Part shown: positions 62,410 to 64,000 of the stretch, one piece after another | How positions within the stretch are numbered: position 1 is the first letter of the stretch | How the letters are laid out: each line of letters starts with the position of its first letter | Source of the DNA: Cristatella mucedo | Lineage: Eukaryota; Bryozoa; Phylactolaemata; Cristatellidae | NCBI GenBank assembly: GCA_009760855.2 | Contig: WPIO01000004.1 | Location: 4,828,001-4,892,000 of the forward strand | DNA: 64,000 nucleotides | Direction: 5' to 3' | Translations under genes and position numbers: made by a program | Notes under the pieces: model-generated | The model's input: the letters and a program-made list of their open reading frames with translations, nothing else | Databases searched by the model: none | What the model was told of the DNA's origin: nothing

Positions 62410-63280
62410 AGGCAGGCTACTGCTGCCACCTGTGTTGCCCTCTAGTGCTTGCCTGGTTGTGTTCGTGAGCTGCTGATGGTGCTGCTGCTGCGCCGGGTGG
62501 TGGTGCCTAGTGCTGCTGAGAGCGTAGCTGCTGGGCCATGAAGCATGGCTGGTGTGCTCTCCGCTGGTGTGCTCTCCCTTTGCCCGTGATGACTTGGTGC
62601 TTGACTTAGAGCTTGACCCGGCTGACTCACGAACGAACCTGGCCGGCTACTCATAACAGACATCCGACCTCCGAACAGGTTCAAACCTTGCTTGTTTCCA
62701 CGGGTGACCTAGTGGTACCGTATGTCTTACTGTAGCATGCGACCGGATGCATTGGGAAGCCTCTATGTGGCTCTTGTTTTAGCGTTCTATCCGCAACAGC
62801 TGTATGCAGCTTGGGCGGTGCCTTATAAACCACCCTTGCCGCCGTACAATTTTCTCATTCAAAAGTACCAAGGTAACTAGTTGAATATTGGTTGTACTCG
62901 AGCACAACTTCACTTCCAGCTTGCTCGCCGACGTCCGTCGTCGTACGACTCGTTTTGTGTGCCGTGCTGCACTTCCGAGTGCTCCATCTAACTGCACTCT
63001 CCTGCTGCTGCCTCCGCTACCGCCGTATTGCTATAGTGCTGCTTTGGCCGCAGTGGCCGCCCGCAACGCTCTTAGCTCTGCTTCGTAGCTGCCTTTCGAT
63101 TGCTTGAGTACTTTTAACTTGCTTCGTGAGTGAATATAGTCACATTCTGCATAACCATGGAACCGTGTGTTTTTTAAATGTTTTTCGGTTAATTAAAACG
63201 GCCTTTCTCGGCTTCTAATCCTGATCGCCCACGGTTTTCAGTGTGCAGATGCTTTGTCTGTCCCTCTGTCTCTCTCTGCC

Positions 63281-63341
<61 letters not shown>

Positions 63342-63970
63342 GTGTTTGCACGTGCGTTTGTTTGTTTGTTTGGGCCAACCTTCACAGTATTTTCTGTACA
63401 TTTGCCCTTAAAGGAACTTGACACTTCACCATGCCATTAGTGGGTTTGCACCCGTGTGGCTGGGTGAGGGGTTACGGGAGCCAAGTGGCTCTGGGGAATT
63501 TCTTCCCGCTAGGCCCTGTTACCCGTGTGTTTTAACTCGAGGAACAGCAGGCGTGGCCTTTGTGCTTGCTGCCTGCGCCATCTTCACTTCCTGCTGCTCG
63601 TTCCTTGTGGCCGTCGATGGCTGGCCAGCATTTCCTGCGGTGCAATCGTCTTCATTTGTTGCAGTCACGACTCTACTTTAGTCGCTGCTTTGCTTGCATT
63701 GTATGTGCACCAATCTGCTGCCGTGCCTCGTTTATCTCTATCTCCATTCTTTGCGATTGTGATTATCTCAATTCTTTGTGATTCTTTGCGATTGTGCCAA
63801 CCGATCGGTGCTTCTTCTACTGGCTGTCCGCAGCTGCTGCAACTGCAGCTGCGGACCCTGAGAAGGACCTCTTTCTTGTTGCGCTCTGCAAGCGCTTCAC
63901 TTCCGGAGTTGGCGGCTTGTGTTGTCTAACAACGAGCTGGTCTTTTCACATCTACTGTTTCGTGCTCCAG
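62410..63970. other. Stretch without supported genes
   Basis: Probably the 3' UTR or a further intron of the PDZ-GEF gene. Apart from the TCTG tract I see no polyadenylation signal or exon that I can defend. Confidence 0.5.
63281..63339 (+). repeat. (TCTG)n microsatellite
   Basis: About 14 TCTG units. Confidence 0.97.
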
Positions 63971-64000
63971 CCGTCGCCGCAGCCGCTTGTCCATCCGTGT
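63971..64000 (+). CDS. Possible start of a further PDZ-GEF exon, cut by the window edge
   Basis: A pyrimidine-rich stretch ends in CGTGCTCCAG at 63970. The following 30 bases stay open in the phase required by a 62387 donor, and also in phase 0. Only ten codons are visible, so this is no more than a pointer to where the transcript might continue. Confidence 0.15.

Overview
The window is animal nuclear DNA. It has many short GC-rich exons with GT-AG introns, long stretches of (CT)n, (GT)n and (TCTG)n microsatellite, and fragments of LINE, tRNA-derived SINE, Tc1/mariner and pogo-like transposons. It contains no bacterial operons, rRNA genes or CRISPR arrays. Exons have GC-rich third positions and the gene is clearly diverged from vertebrate orthologues, so I lean to a repeat-rich lophotrochozoan, possibly a flatworm. 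That placement is a low-confidence inference.

The one gene I can assign firmly lies on the + strand from about 25.7 kb to at least 62.4 kb. It is a PDZ-GEF, orthologous to RAPGEF2/RAPGEF6 (Drosophila PDZ-GEF/dizzy), an exchange factor that loads GTP onto Rap GTPases at membranes and junctions. I resolve 23 exons whose splice phases chain without a break. In order they encode an N-terminal helical and Ala-rich region, a degenerate first cyclic-nucleotide-binding-like domain, an acidic Ser-rich linker, a second cNMP-binding-like domain, the RasGEF N domain (REM), a PDZ domain, a long low-complexity linker, a Ras-association domain, the catalytic RasGEF (CDC25) domain, and a Ser/Pro-rich tail. 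The model is about 1,555 codons if the tail ends at the stop at 62,407. The gene may instead continue past the window edge. Two coding-like exons at 17.06-17.68 kb are phase-compatible with the first exon and may be an N-terminal extension. A further coding-like exon at 3.3 kb is unassigned.

Region by region: 1-17 kb is repeat-rich, with broken CR1/L2-type LINE fragments on the minus strand, two SINE families, a pogo/Tigger remnant and one orphan exon. 17-25.7 kb holds possible 5' exons separated by microsatellites. 25.7-45 kb is the long-intron 5' half of the PDZ-GEF gene. 45-57.9 kb is the compact domain-coding core. 57.9-60.8 kb is an intron carrying a 1.5-kb Tc1/mariner relic. 60.8-62.4 kb encodes the tail. 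62.4-64 kb is mostly non-coding, with one possible exon starting at the very end.

The most interesting non-genic signal is a short hairpin motif. It occurs as the 3' end of the LINE fragments, followed by (ATT)n, and also as the tail of tRNA-headed SINEs in the same window. This looks like a SINE/LINE pair sharing one reverse-transcriptase recognition tail.
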